A stretch of DNA of 64,000 bases from an uncultured Oscillospiraceae bacterium (GCA_934572335.1 CAKTKU010000005.1:1-64000); one strand, 5' to 3'. Shown: positions 15,730-24,030, counted from the first letter of the stretch. Translations and numbers: made by a program. The notes: generated by a model from the letters alone, not told the origin.

Positions 15730-15837
15730 TCAGAACGAGACGACAAGCTGCATTTTGAAGCGCTCCTCGCCGTAGACGGCGTGGGGGATGTCCTTGGGCA
15801 TGATGAGCGTTTCCTGCTTTGCTATATTCTTATACAT
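15730..15837 (-). pseudogene. Cupin-domain protein reduced to 35 codons
   Basis: AGGAGG precedes the ATG, which encodes MYKNI followed almost at once by QETLIMPKDIPHAVYGEERF and KMQLVVSF. The second part is the C-terminal strand pair of a single-domain cupin (normally about 110 residues, where GETLxMPxxxPHAV lies near residue 85); the first five residues fit the usual N-terminus. About 75 codons, including the first metal-binding motif, are missing in frame. It is translatable but cannot form a cupin barrel. Confidence 0.6.
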
Positions 15838-15857
15838 TTCCTTTTCCTCCTGCGTTA

Positions 15858-16337
15858 TTATTGATACCCCTCGGCGACCTTGCCTATTGCGGTGCCGATG
15901 ATATTGATGGCAGTTTTCAGCTCGCTCTGGTCGCCCGCGACGCTCTCTATCGCGCCGAACTGCGTGAGTATTTTGTTGAGACTGACGTCTTGAAGCTCCT
16001 TGCCCGCGTCGTTGAGCGCGTCAATGTCCAGATTATTGATGAACTGTATCGCGTCCTGAAGCTTGCCGGGGTCAAGCTCCTTGAGCTGGGACGAATAATG
16101 CTGCACGGTGGTGGACACTTCCTCCAGCGTGCGCGCCGCCGTCCTCACGCGCGGCATGGAGATGAGCACAAGGATCACCAGCACGACGCACGCGATGCAC
16201 CAGCACTTCACCGTCCGCGCGCGGCGCTCCGCCTCGCGGCGCTCCATCGCCTCTATGCGCTTTTGCAGCGTTTCTATTATCTCCCGCTCGGTCTCCGGCG
16301 TTTCGGCGGGTGCGGTCTTCTTTTCAATCGTTTCCAT
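15858..16337 (-). CDS. Membrane-anchored coiled-coil protein, unknown
   Basis: 159 residues from the ATG at 16337, which has a GGAG-type site; the frame extends upstream but overlaps the phosphodiesterase gene. A charged N-terminal coiled coil (about 18-42, EIIETLQKRIEAMERREAER), one membrane helix (about 45-63), then an amphipathic helical region with heptad-like spacing (SSQLKELDPGKLQDAIQFIN). Related proteins occur widely in Clostridia but without assigned function. It is probably co-transcribed with the genes on either side. Confidence 0.65.
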   Translation of the reverse strand: METIEKKTAPAETPETEREIIETLQKRIEAMERREAERRARTVKCWCIACVVLVILVLISMPRVRTAARTLEEVSTTVQHYSSQLKELDPGKLQDAIQFINNLDIDALNDAGKELQDVSLNKILTQFGAIESVAGDQSELKTAINIIGTAIGKVAEGYQ

Positions 16338-16351
16338 CGTCAGCTCTCCTC

Positions 16352-16906
16352 TCACTTGCTTGCGGGATACTGCATATATGCGCTGTCCGCCTCGATGTCC
16401 TTCCACGTGAACACGCCGTTTTTATAGCTTATATAGCTGTGCGGCGACGCCTCCTTCGGGATGGAGACCGAGCCGGGGTTGAGATATGTCACGCCGTCCG
16501 CCTCGCGGCATTCCGGCACATGGGTATGCCCGCCGAGGACGATGCTGCCGGGGGCGGCAAGCTTTGGCGGGTTGCGCACGGACCAGACGTGCCCGTGCGA
16601 GGCAAAGACAAACCGCCCGTCAAGGTCGAGCACGGCGCTGTCGGACAGGATGGGGAAATCCAGCATCATCTGGTCGACCTCCGCGTCGCAGTTGCCGCGC
16701 ACGGCCATTATGCGCCCGGCGTATGCGTTTAAAAGGCGCGCGGTCTCGCGCGTGTCATAGCCGCGGGGCAGGTCGTTGCGCGGGCCGTGATACAAAAGGT
16801 CGCCAAGGAGCAGCAGCCTGTCCGCGCCCTCGCGCTCAAAGCATTCCAGCAGCATGCGGCAGTAATATGCCGAGCCGTGTATATCCGATGCGATCATCCA
16901 TTTCAT
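16352..16906 (-). CDS. yfcE: YfcE/MJ0936-type metallophosphodiesterase
   Basis: 184 residues with the calcineurin-like motifs in order: SDIHG at 7-11, GDLLYHG near 36, GNCD near 71, ASHGH near 102-106 and GGHTHVPE near 125. The closing LNPGSVSIPKE is diagnostic for the YfcE family. These Mn2+-dependent cytoplasmic enzymes hydrolyse small phosphodiesters; the physiological substrate is not known. Full length. Confidence 0.88.
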   Translation of the reverse strand: MKWMIASDIHGSAYYCRMLLECFEREGADRLLLLGDLLYHGPRNDLPRGYDTRETARLLNAYAGRIMAVRGNCDAEVDQMMLDFPILSDSAVLDLDGRFVFASHGHVWSVRNPPKLAAPGSIVLGGHTHVPECREADGVTYLNPGSVSIPKEASPHSYISYKNGVFTWKDIEADSAYMQYPASK

Positions 16907-17085
16907 CTTACGCGCCTCCCCGATCTTTCAATTCCCATGCGGAGGTATTATTATAGTAAAAATTTCACGAGCAGTCAATGACCGCAGCGGTGCGCTTCGG
17001 GATATTTAACAGATAATTTAATTATACCGGTATGTTACCAATAATATTGCTGGCGGTTTGTCACTATTTCGATAGCGCCGGGGCA

Positions 17086-17114
17086 TTGCGAAGCGAAATT
17101 TATTGTGCTATATT
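17086..17114 (+). promoter_or_regulatory. Promoter of the MATE/pepD operon
   Basis: TTGCGA, 17-bp spacer, TATATT. It lies inside the upstream extension of the MATE frame and so rules out starts before about 17121. Confidence 0.7.
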
Positions 17115-17169
17115 ATTTATATTATATAAGAAAGTATTAAGAACCGTATTAGTGGGAAAGAGAAAGCAA

Positions 17170-18579
17170 ATGGCAGCTGAGGGAAAATCGAAATTCACGC
17201 TCATGACGACGGAGCCGGTGGAGCGCCTTGTGTGCAAGATGGCGATACCGACGATAATATCCATGCTCGTCACGGCGCTATATAACATTGTTGACACGTT
17301 CTTCGTCGGGCGCATCGGCAACGAGGCGACGGCAGGCGTGGGGCTGGTGCTGCCGATGATGGCGGTGATGCAGGCGTTCGGCTTCTTCTTCGGAATGGGG
17401 TCGGGCAACTACATCTCCCGTTCGCTCGGCGCGCAGGAGACGGACAAGGCGGAGACGATGGCGGCGACAGGGTGCTTCTCGGCGCTGCTGTTCGGCATGC
17501 TTATTCTCGCGCTGGGGCTGACGTTCAAGGGCGCGCTGCTGTACGTTCTCGGCGCGCGGGAGACGCTGCTGGACGCGCTGACGGTGCGCTGCGCCGGGGA
17601 GTATCTGACGATAATACTCTGCGGCGCGCCGTTTCTCTGTGTGTCATGCGTGATGAACAATCAGCTGCGTTTTCAGGGCAACGCCTTTTTCTCGATGATC
17701 GGGCTGGTGTCGGGTGCGGTGCTCAACTGTGTGCTCGACCCGATATTTATCTTCACATTGGGCTTGGGCGTGCGCGGCGCGGCATACGCCACGGTGCTCG
17801 GGCAGATCGCGAGCTGCGCCCTGCTGTACACAGGGACGCTGCGCTCCGACAGTCTGAAGCTGCACATAAAAAACTTCCGCCCGAACGCATACTATCTCAA
17901 GAACATCTGCCTGGGCGGGGTCCCGTCGCTATTCCGGCAGGGACTGAGCAGCGTGACGGCGATGGTGCTCAACGCCGCGGCGGCAAGCGCCGTGACGGCG
18001 GAGCTGGCAACGCCCACGGTCGCGGCGTTCACGGTCGTGAACAAAATATCCATGCTGGCGTTTTCCGCTGTCATAGGCTTCGGGCAGGGGTTTCAGCCGA
18101 TATGCGGCTTCAACTACGGCGCAAAGCGCTATGACCGCGTGTGCGCGGCGTTTCGCTTCTGCGTGAAGCTGGCGACGGTGTTCCTCATCGTCATGGGGGT
18201 GCTGTGCTGGATATTCGCGGGAGACCTCGTCGGCATATTCCGGGACGACCCGGACGTTATCGCCATCGGCACGGTGATCATGCGCTGCCAGGGCGCGACG
18301 TTCTGGCTCGTGGGGCTCATCGTGATGACGAATATGCTGTATCAGAACATCGGGCGGATGGTGAGCGCGTCCGTGCTCGCCTCGGCGCGCAACGGGCTGT
18401 TTCTCATTCCGGCGGTGCTGATACTGCCGCGCGTCATCACTCCCGCCGTGTGGGGCGTATATCTGGCGCAGCCCGTGTCGGACGTGCTGGCATTCGCGAT
18501 AGCGCTGCCGCTGGCAATAAAAATGTACCGCGAGCTGACCTCGCGGCAAAGTGAACTTGACAAGGAGGAAACAAAATGA
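17170..18579 (+). CDS. MATE-family efflux transporter
   Basis: From ATG 17170, 469 residues with twelve expected helices in two halves. Family landmarks are EPVERLVCKMAIPTIISMLV, FVGRIGNEATAGVGLVLPMM, the RFQGNAFFSMIG loop between halves and FGQGFQPICGFNYGAKRYDR in the second half. MATE proteins use H+ or Na+ gradients to export organic cations or metabolites. The longer frame (from 17032) would begin upstream of the promoter at 17086. The last codon overlaps the pepD ATG. Confidence 0.88.
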   Translation: MAAEGKSKFTLMTTEPVERLVCKMAIPTIISMLVTALYNIVDTFFVGRIGNEATAGVGLVLPMMAVMQAFGFFFGMGSGNYISRSLGAQETDKAETMAATGCFSALLFGMLILALGLTFKGALLYVLGARETLLDALTVRCAGEYLTIILCGAPFLCVSCVMNNQLRFQGNAFFSMIGLVSGAVLNCVLDPIFIFTLGLGVRGAAYATVLGQIASCALLYTGTLRSDSLKLHIKNFRPNAYYLKNICLGGVPSLFRQGLSSVTAMVLNAAAASAVTAELATPTVAAFTVVNKISMLAFSAVIGFGQGFQPICGFNYGAKRYDRVCAAFRFCVKLATVFLIVMGVLCWIFAGDLVGIFRDDPDVIAIGTVIMRCQGATFWLVGLIVMTNMLYQNIGRMVSASVLASARNGLFLIPAVLILPRVITPAVWGVYLAQPVSDVLAFAIALPLAIKMYRELTSRQSELDKEETK

Positions 18580-20012
18580 ACGTACTGAGCGACATTCAGC
18601 CGAAAAACGTATTCCGCTTCTTTGAGGAAATATCCGCGATACCGCGCGGCAGCCGCAACACAAAGGCGGTGAGCGACTACCTCGTCGCATTCGCGAAGGC
18701 GCGCGGGCTTGAGCACTATCAGGACGCGCTCAACAACGTCATCATCATCGCGCCCGCCGCACCCGGCTATGAGAGCGCCGAGCCTGTGATATTGCAGGGG
18801 CACATGGACATGGTGTGCGAAAAAGCGCCGGACTGCAATAAGGACATGGAGCGCGAGGGGCTTGACCTCGCCGCGGAGGGCGACTGCGTCTTCGCGCGCG
18901 GCACGACACTCGGCGCAGACGACGGGATAGCCGTGGCGATGGCGCTGGCGGTGCTGGACGACACGACGCTCCCCCGCCCGCGCGTGGAAGCGGTGTTCAC
19001 CGTGGATGAGGAGATCGGCATGGGCGGCGCGATGGGCATCGACCTCTCCCCTCTCCGCGCTCGACGGCTCATCAACCTTGACTCCGAGGAGGAGGGGATA
19101 TTCACCGTCGGCTGTGCGGGCGGCGCTGGCGTGTGCTGCACAGTGCCGGTCGGGCGTGAGGCGTTCGGCGGCACAGCGCTGGACATTGCGCTGACCGGGC
19201 TTCTCGGCGGGCACTCCGGCGCGGAGATCGACAAGGGGCGCGCCAACCCCAACCTGCTGATGGGTCGGCTGCTGTACGCGCTGGGCAAGGCGGCGGATAT
19301 GCGCCTTGTGAGCGTGCGCGGCGGCTTGAAGGACAACGCGATACCCACCGCGTCCTATGCCAGCGTCATCGTGCGCGACGCGGAGACGTCGCGCGCCGTG
19401 TGCACAGAAATTGAGGCAGCATTCAGGAACGAGTACCGCGTGACCGACGCGGGGATATGCGTGACCGTCACGCCCGGCGCGGAGAGCACGCCGATGGACA
19501 AGGTGTCGACGGCGCGCACCGTGACGCTGCTGTGCTGCGCGCCGAACGGCATACAGGAGATGAGCGCAGACATTCCGGGGCTGGTGCAGACCTCGCTCAA
19601 CCTCGGCATACTCACGACCGACCGCGACGGCGTCCATGCGACGTTCAGCGTCCGCAGCAGCATCGACAGCCAGAAGCGCATGCTCATTGACCGCCTGACG
19701 GCGCTGACAGAGAGCCTCGGCGGGGCGGTGACGGTCGAGGGGGACTACCCCGGCTGGGAGTATGCCCCCGTCTCTCCCCTGCGCGAGCTTATGCGCGATG
19801 TGTTCATCGAGCAGTACGGCCGCGAGCCGGTCATCGCGGCGATACACGCAGGGCTTGAATGCGGGCTGCTGATCAGCAAGCTGCCGGGGCTGGACTGCGT
19901 GTCGCTGGGTCCCGACATTGACGAGATTCACACCTTCCGCGAGAAGCTGCACATCGCGTCGACACAGCGCACATGGGCACTGCTGACAGAGACGCTGAAA
20001 CGGATGAAATAA
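18576..20012 (+). CDS. pepD: Aminoacyl-histidine dipeptidase (PepD-type, M20)
   Basis: 478 residues with the M20C signature throughout: QGHMDMVCEK (metal His and Asp), LGADDGIAVAMALA (bridging Asp), DEEIGMGGAMG (general base Glu), LINLDSEEEG and the GGHSGAEIDKGRANPN dimer-domain loop, then HAGLECG near the C-terminus (metal His). All metal ligands are visible. It cleaves Xaa-His and other dipeptides in the cytoplasm. GGAGG precedes the ATG, which overlaps the MATE stop codon. Confidence 0.92.
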   Translation: MNVLSDIQPKNVFRFFEEISAIPRGSRNTKAVSDYLVAFAKARGLEHYQDALNNVIIIAPAAPGYESAEPVILQGHMDMVCEKAPDCNKDMEREGLDLAAEGDCVFARGTTLGADDGIAVAMALAVLDDTTLPRPRVEAVFTVDEEIGMGGAMGIDLSPLRARRLINLDSEEEGIFTVGCAGGAGVCCTVPVGREAFGGTALDIALTGLLGGHSGAEIDKGRANPNLLMGRLLYALGKAADMRLVSVRGGLKDNAIPTASYASVIVRDAETSRAVCTEIEAAFRNEYRVTDAGICVTVTPGAESTPMDKVSTARTVTLLCCAPNGIQEMSADIPGLVQTSLNLGILTTDRDGVHATFSVRSSIDSQKRMLIDRLTALTESLGGAVTVEGDYPGWEYAPVSPLRELMRDVFIEQYGREPVIAAIHAGLECGLLISKLPGLDCVSLGPDIDEIHTFREKLHIASTQRTWALLTETLKRMK

Positions 20013-20023
20013 GAATAGCGAGA

Positions 20024-20057
20024 AATAACGTGCTGCACCCGCGGCGCGTTATTTTTT
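20024..20057 (+). terminator. Terminator of the MATE/pepD operon
   Basis: A 10-bp stem (AATAACGTGC / GCGCGTTATT, one wobble pair) followed by TTTTTT. Confidence 0.75.
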
Positions 20058-20060
20058 GTC

Positions 20061-20228
20061 CTAATTCTTGTGTTATGTGAATTATATTATGTATAATATA
20101 TTGCGTAAATAATTTTAAGTAAATTAGATTAAGTTTATTGTATTAAGTAAATTGTTTTATGATACTTTATTTATGTATATGTAATTATGTATATAATAAT
20201 ATGTAATCTATATTATGTTTAGGGTGCG
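20061..20228. other. A+T-rich non-coding block
   Basis: About 170 bases of nearly pure A/T in an otherwise G+C-rich region, with near-repeats of TTAAGTAAATT and many TATAAT-like words. No frame, no ribosome binding site. Both flanks are terminators. It could be a nucleoid-protein binding segment or neutral filler. Confidence 0.6.
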
Positions 20229-20265
20229 AAAAAGCACTCCGAACGGGAAATTCGGAGTGCTTTTT
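20229..20265. terminator. Bidirectional terminator
   Basis: A perfect 15-bp stem (AAAAAGCACTCCGAA and its complement) with a 7-nt loop; it ends the minus-strand surface-protein gene. Confidence 0.9.
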
Positions 20266-20278
20266 GTGTTAATGTTGA

Positions 20279-21952
20279 TTATTCGCCGCCGCCGCTCTCG
20301 CCGCCGCCGTTACCAGCATCGGCACTGCCGCCGCTCTCGCTGCCATCACTTGTGGGTGTGGGTGCGGTGAGTGTGGGTGCAGTTGCGGAAGCGGGTTCGG
20401 GTGTCTGCGCGGTAGTGGGTTCGGTGGGTGTAGTAGGTTCGAGTGCGGGTGCAGGGTCAGCCGCAGGTGCGGGAGTGTATGCAGGATCTTTTGCGCCGCA
20501 GACACTGCAAACGCCGTTCACGAAGCTGTGACCCTTTGCGGGAATCACGCCATGCTGTTGCTCGCCACACTCGGTGCAGGTGTATGTTGTCACGCCGTTT
20601 GTTTCGCAGGTCGCTTTTGACTTGACAACGCCTTCACCCCACTTATGCTCATGCGGTGCAGGTTTGGTTGCATCAGCTTCAGTTTTCTGCCCGTCAGTGG
20701 CGAGGCTGGCGTTGGAGGCAACATCGCCCTCGTTCTCAAGCGAAGTTGTCGAAATGTCTGTATCTGTATTACCCTCTTTCTGAATCAAAAGGACGTCCTT
20801 GACGGTCACCTCCGCCTTGTCGCCCTTATCATGGGTGACCTCGGCGCTCTTATCGGGAGTATACATAGTATATGGATCTGTTTCTCCCGTCTCATCTTTA
20901 TACCCCGCCGGTGCTTTGCCCGCAAGCGCCTTGCTCGCGTCGGGCGTGGCATCCTTTATGTCTATGGTCTTGACAACGTTCTTGCCGTCTTTGTCGGTGG
21001 AGACAAAAACTGTCTTTGCCCAGCCGAGTGCTTTATCATATAAGGCTCTCATGGCTTCTCCAAAGCTTGTAGCGTCCTTTGTCGTGGTGAGGTCTGTCGC
21101 TTCCTCTATCCCATCTCTCTTGCCCTCGGCGTAGCCGAGCTGGATATAATAGGTGGTCTTGTCGTTCTTATCCCTTGCTATGCCAACTCTGCTGGGGAAG
21201 TACAAACTATCAACTTTTTCCCCATCTTTATATTTAGTTTCCGCACCGGTAGAAGCTTCTTTATCTATTTTATAAATCGTTGCGACATTATAGGAGAAAT
21301 ACACGGTGGTCTTTTCGGGAACCTTTGCGCTGATGGGGTTCTTATCTTTGTCAAAATTCAGAAGCTTCTCGGCGTTTTTCTCATCAACGACCTTGACCTT
21401 TATGGAATCGTCCTTCGGCGCGGGATAGATGAAGTTGCACACCTGAACGCGGAGCTTGACCTTTTCGCCGTTGGCGAGGTCAAAAATATCCCCGATGTTC
21501 ACGCCGACGCGCACAGAGCTCATCAGCGAGGCGACAGCCTGCTGCAGCGCGGCGATCTGGTCAGACGTGAGACCGGTATCGTCCTTGACGAGGACTTTGC
21601 CGCCGCGAATGTAGAGATTGGCATAATCAATGCCCAGCTCCTTCGCCTTCTCGGTATTCTCGCGCAGGAGCTTCGCCGCGGCAAGGTCGCCAAGCTGGAT
21701 GGCGATAACGCCGTCCTCCGCGTCCGCCTTATAGCTGACGCCGTCGAGGCGGATGTCGTCATACCCCAGCTCGCGCATGCGCACGGCGCACGGCTCCATC
21801 GTGCCGAGGTTAAATGCGATCTGCACTATCTCCGGCTCTTTCTCCTTCTCCGTCTCCGCGTTGGAGCTGTCGGCAAACGCCGAAACGCCCAGAGACATCA
21901 CGAGAACGAGCGCCAGCGCAAATGACAGCACTGCTTTTAGTTTTTTGCTCAT
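20279..21952 (-). CDS. Secreted protein with Cys-pair module and Pro/Thr- and Gly-rich tail
   Basis: From ATG 21952 (AGGAG 8-9 nt upstream), 557 residues. A clear signal peptide (about 1-27, KAVLSFALALVLVMSLGVSAFA), a globular region to about 400, then a HKWGEG...CETNG...CTECGE...KGHSFVNGVCSVCG module (two CxxC pairs) common in exported proteins of gut Clostridia, and a low-complexity tail rich in Pro, Thr, Ala, ending in Gly/Ser/Glu. There is no LPxTG motif or membrane anchor, so it is probably released or held non-covalently. Function unknown. Confidence 0.75.
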   Translation of the reverse strand: MSKKLKAVLSFALALVLVMSLGVSAFADSSNAETEKEKEPEIVQIAFNLGTMEPCAVRMRELGYDDIRLDGVSYKADAEDGVIAIQLGDLAAAKLLRENTEKAKELGIDYANLYIRGGKVLVKDDTGLTSDQIAALQQAVASLMSSVRVGVNIGDIFDLANGEKVKLRVQVCNFIYPAPKDDSIKVKVVDEKNAEKLLNFDKDKNPISAKVPEKTTVYFSYNVATIYKIDKEASTGAETKYKDGEKVDSLYFPSRVGIARDKNDKTTYYIQLGYAEGKRDGIEEATDLTTTKDATSFGEAMRALYDKALGWAKTVFVSTDKDGKNVVKTIDIKDATPDASKALAGKAPAGYKDETGETDPYTMYTPDKSAEVTHDKGDKAEVTVKDVLLIQKEGNTDTDISTTSLENEGDVASNASLATDGQKTEADATKPAPHEHKWGEGVVKSKATCETNGVTTYTCTECGEQQHGVIPAKGHSFVNGVCSVCGAKDPAYTPAPAADPAPALEPTTPTEPTTAQTPEPASATAPTLTAPTPTSDGSESGGSADAGNGGGESGGGE

Positions 21953-22040
21953 CTGATTCTCCTCCATCATAAAATTCCTTAACCACTGGCTTTAAGCGTC
22001 ATGACTATATACATATGTACGCTCAAAACCTCATATGCAT

Positions 22041-22069
22041 ATATTAGTGGTTTTCCCATTCAGCGTCAA
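22041..22069 (-). promoter_or_regulatory. Promoter of the secreted-protein gene
   Basis: On the minus strand TTGACG (22069-22064), 17-bp spacer, TAATAT (22046-22041), giving an 80-nt leader. Confidence 0.7.
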
Positions 22070-22107
22070 CTACATTTCAGTGACAAACGCGAAATCCGGG
22101 TATATTT

Positions 22108-22137
22108 AAACGCGGGGCAAGTGCATGCCCCGCGTTT
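22108..22137. terminator. Terminator of the 52-residue gene
   Basis: A perfect 12-bp stem (AAACGCGGGGCA with its complement) and T residues on both ends. Confidence 0.75.
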
Positions 22138-22147
22138 TCAACCGTTT

Positions 22148-22306
22148 TTACTTTTTCAGCGCGGTGATCCGTTCCACCGACGCATCGATTATCTTCCTCA
22201 GATTGAAGCCGACCGCCCCGCCGATGAGCGCGCCGATGAGGAAGAACGCGCGGTGATAGCGGCGGCGAGCCTTCGCCAGAATGTGCTTTTTCTTCTTGAT
22301 CTTCAT
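22148..22306 (-). CDS. Small basic membrane protein, 52 aa
   Basis: ATG at 22306 with AAGGGAG 7 nt upstream. The N-terminus is extremely basic (MKIKKKKHILAKARRRYHR), followed by a short hydrophobic, Gly-rich segment (AFFLIGALIGGAVGF) and an amphipathic tail. A terminator lies 10 bp behind the stop. Unknown function; the design resembles small single-pass membrane proteins with the N-terminus inside. Confidence 0.65.
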   Translation of the reverse strand: MKIKKKKHILAKARRRYHRAFFLIGALIGGAVGFNLRKIIDASVERITALKK

Positions 22307-22421
22307 AATGTATCTCCCTTGTACAGATTAATATGAGCAGTCATCGCGGCACTTCGCCGCTGTGAAAATTATACACGATAAGCTCTGAAATTGCAAGGTG
22401 CCACATGATAAAAGACGGCTA

Positions 22422-22450
22422 TTGCAATTTGTCGTTTTCTGTGTTATTCT
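22422..22450 (+). promoter_or_regulatory. Toxin promoter of the type I module
   Basis: TTGCAA, 17-bp spacer, TATTCT; predicted start near 22457, giving a leader of about 158 nt before the toxin ATG. Confidence 0.6.
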
Positions 22451-22456
22451 GTAAAT

Positions 22457-22614
22457 GGTGTTTTGGCACCAAGGCGTTGCCATACAACGGTAGACGTAAG
22501 CGAGCGTCCAAATCCTCGATTTGGTCAACGCGAGCTTATATCGCACAGGCGATAGTTAGCCCCCTGTACATACGGGGGCAGCTTCTTGCCCCCAAGATGA
22601 AAGGGGGGCTGCCC
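22457..22614 (+). promoter_or_regulatory. Structured toxin leader with sequestered ribosome binding site
   Basis: GCCCCC at 22588-22593 can pair with GGGGGC at 22604-22609, which contains the Shine-Dalgarno sequence. An earlier GGGGGC (22574-22579) can pair either with GCCCCC at 22559-22564 or with 22588-22593, so two exclusive folds exist, one opening the site. The ORF frame continues upstream but lacks coding character. Confidence 0.55.
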
Positions 22615-22704
22615 ATGAGCACAACCGAAGTCTTGACACTTTGTCTTGTAATCATAGGTATCTGTGATCTGTTTGTTCAGATCATCGCAATGAGAAAGAA
22701 GTAA
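22615..22704 (+). CDS. Putative type I toxin, 29-aa holin-like peptide
   Basis: The 29-residue product starts MSTTEVLTLCLVIIGICDL and ends IIAMRKK: one hydrophobic helix with a short basic C-terminus, as in the TxpA/BsrG and 'putative holin-like toxin' peptides of Firmicutes, which damage the membrane when overproduced. An AAGGGGGG site lies just upstream. A consensus promoter on the opposite strand downstream (22792-22820) would make an antisense RNA over the 3' region. Assignment rests on peptide type plus this architecture. Confidence 0.7.
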   Translation: MSTTEVLTLCLVIIGICDLFVQIIAMRKK

Positions 22705-22785
22705 TCGCCGCTCCCTCGTAAAGATCGGCGATTACTTCAATGACCAAATAAGGGGGCTGACCGTCAACCGGCAGCGCCTTTTTGT
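22699..22785 (-). ncRNA. Candidate antisense RNA (antitoxin), about 85-90 nt
   Basis: Would start near 22785 from the promoter at 22792-22820 and run leftward into the perfect 12-bp hairpin 22699-22710/22726-22737, followed by a T-rich CTTTCTC. It is fully complementary to the toxin mRNA 3' untranslated region and stop-codon region, as RatA is to txpA. The 3' end is uncertain and may extend into the toxin frame. Confidence 0.55.
22752..22783 (+). terminator. Terminator of the toxin mRNA
   Basis: GGGGCTGACCG pairs imperfectly with CGGCAGCGCC, followed by TTTTT. It lies inside the region complementary to the antisense RNA. Confidence 0.6.
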
Positions 22786-22791
22786 GTCTAT

Positions 22792-22820
22792 ATTATATTA
22801 CGCGGCGTGTGCTTTGTCAA
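22792..22820 (-). promoter_or_regulatory. Consensus antisense promoter
   Basis: On the minus strand TTGACA, exactly 17 bp, TATAAT: a perfect sigma-A promoter pointing into the toxin gene. Confidence 0.85.
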
Positions 22821-22948
22821 GCCTCAGAGTCTTGATTAACATAATGCCGTGTTTTGCTTTAATAACACATACTTTTCAGGACACCGTCAAAGCCGTGTAT
22901 ACAACCCCGGCGTTTGGGCGATAATATCCCGAATCCAAGTGATCGGGA

Positions 22949-23983
22949 GTGAGGGCAATCAAACGCTTCAACATAAGAAAACTCATCGCAGGGGCGGCGC
23001 TGGCGTCCGCCATTGTGTGCACGGCTGTCAGCGGGACGGCCGCAGGGCGGAGCGCGCGGCAAAACGCCGCCGCGCCGTCGGAAGCGCCATCGAACACGCC
23101 CGCCGCGACAGAGACGCCGGGCGGCGGGGCGGCAAGGCTCGCCGATGGGACAGAGCGGCGCGAGAACGCGATATCGAAGCTGTTCGGCGCGGACGCGGCG
23201 CGCGGAGACACTGCCGCGGATGAGAGCGGCATAATCAACATTCTGCTCATCGGGACGGATGAGCTGCTGCCGGACTCGGACGATCTCGGGCGCGGGGACG
23301 TGACGATGCTGTGCTCACTCAACCGGGCGAGCGGCAGTGTGAAGCTCGTGAGCTTTGAGCGGAGCACCGCGGTGCCGTGGGCAGGACACGGGGACGTGAT
23401 GCTGACAAACTCGTTCACCTACGGCGGGGCGGAGCTGACGACGGACAGCGTGCGCAACTGCTTTCGCGTAGAAATCGCGGGGTACGTGCACTTCGACTTT
23501 GAGAGTTTCCGTGAGATAATCGATGCGCTTGGCGGCATAGACGTGGAGCTGACCGCCGAGGAGGCCGCCGCGCTGACCGAGGACACGTACTCGGAGGTAT
23601 GGTTCTCCGAGGGGATGAACCATCTCGACGGGGACGGGGCACTGCGCTTCTGTCGATTGCGGCGCATCGACGACAACTGGGAGCGCGTCGCGCGGCAGAG
23701 GCGGGCGGTGCAGGCGGTGCTGACGCGGGCAAAGAGTCTGCGCCTGACGCAGATAGACGATGTGGCGGCGGCAGTCCTGCCGCTGATCGACACCGACCTC
23801 TCCGCGCGGCAGCTCGCCTCCCTGCTGCTCGCCGCGCCGAAGTTCATCGGCACGGAGGCCGAGCAGATGACGATACCCGACAGGGACAGCATATGGGTGC
23901 ACGACGGGTATGACGACGATGTGACCGGCTGCGACTACGGTCACGAGAGCGAGCGTCTGCGCGTGTTTTTATACGGGGAGTGA
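22949..23983 (+). CDS. LytR-CpsA-Psr (LCP) family protein
   Basis: GTG start with GGGAG close by; 344 residues. A basic N-terminus and helix (about 11-32) anchor it, then a Pro/Ala-rich linker and the LCP domain (about 95-245): NILLIGTDEL, LGRGDVTMLCSLN, VKLVSFERSTAV, YVHFDFESFREIIDALGGID and FCRLRRIDDNWERVARQRRA hold the conserved Asp and Arg residues that bind polyprenyl pyrophosphate. LCP enzymes attach glycopolymers to peptidoglycan at the outer face. Intact and monocistronic. Confidence 0.85.
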   Translation: MRAIKRFNIRKLIAGAALASAIVCTAVSGTAAGRSARQNAAAPSEAPSNTPAATETPGGGAARLADGTERRENAISKLFGADAARGDTAADESGIINILLIGTDELLPDSDDLGRGDVTMLCSLNRASGSVKLVSFERSTAVPWAGHGDVMLTNSFTYGGAELTTDSVRNCFRVEIAGYVHFDFESFREIIDALGGIDVELTAEEAAALTEDTYSEVWFSEGMNHLDGDGALRFCRLRRIDDNWERVARQRRAVQAVLTRAKSLRLTQIDDVAAAVLPLIDTDLSARQLASLLLAAPKFIGTEAEQMTIPDRDSIWVHDGYDDDVTGCDYGHESERLRVFLYGE

Positions 23984-23985
23984 AA

Positions 23986-24030
23986 ATCACCGCCTCGTCC
24001 GTTGATTTGGACGAGGCGGTGATCTTTTTT
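23986..24030. terminator. Terminator between the LCP gene and rpiB
   Basis: A perfect 15-bp stem (ATCACCGCCTCGTCC and complement), 8-nt loop, then CTTTTTT. Confidence 0.9.

Noticed and set aside
14428..15864. A 478-codon + strand frame opposite the MFS/spermidine-synthase gene
   Set aside because: Shadow frame with extreme Arg, His and Asp content and no ribosome binding site.
22405..22614. Upstream extension of the 29-residue toxin frame to 99 codons
   Set aside because: The extension spans the promoter and structured leader and has no coding character; the ATG at 22615 has its own ribosome binding site.
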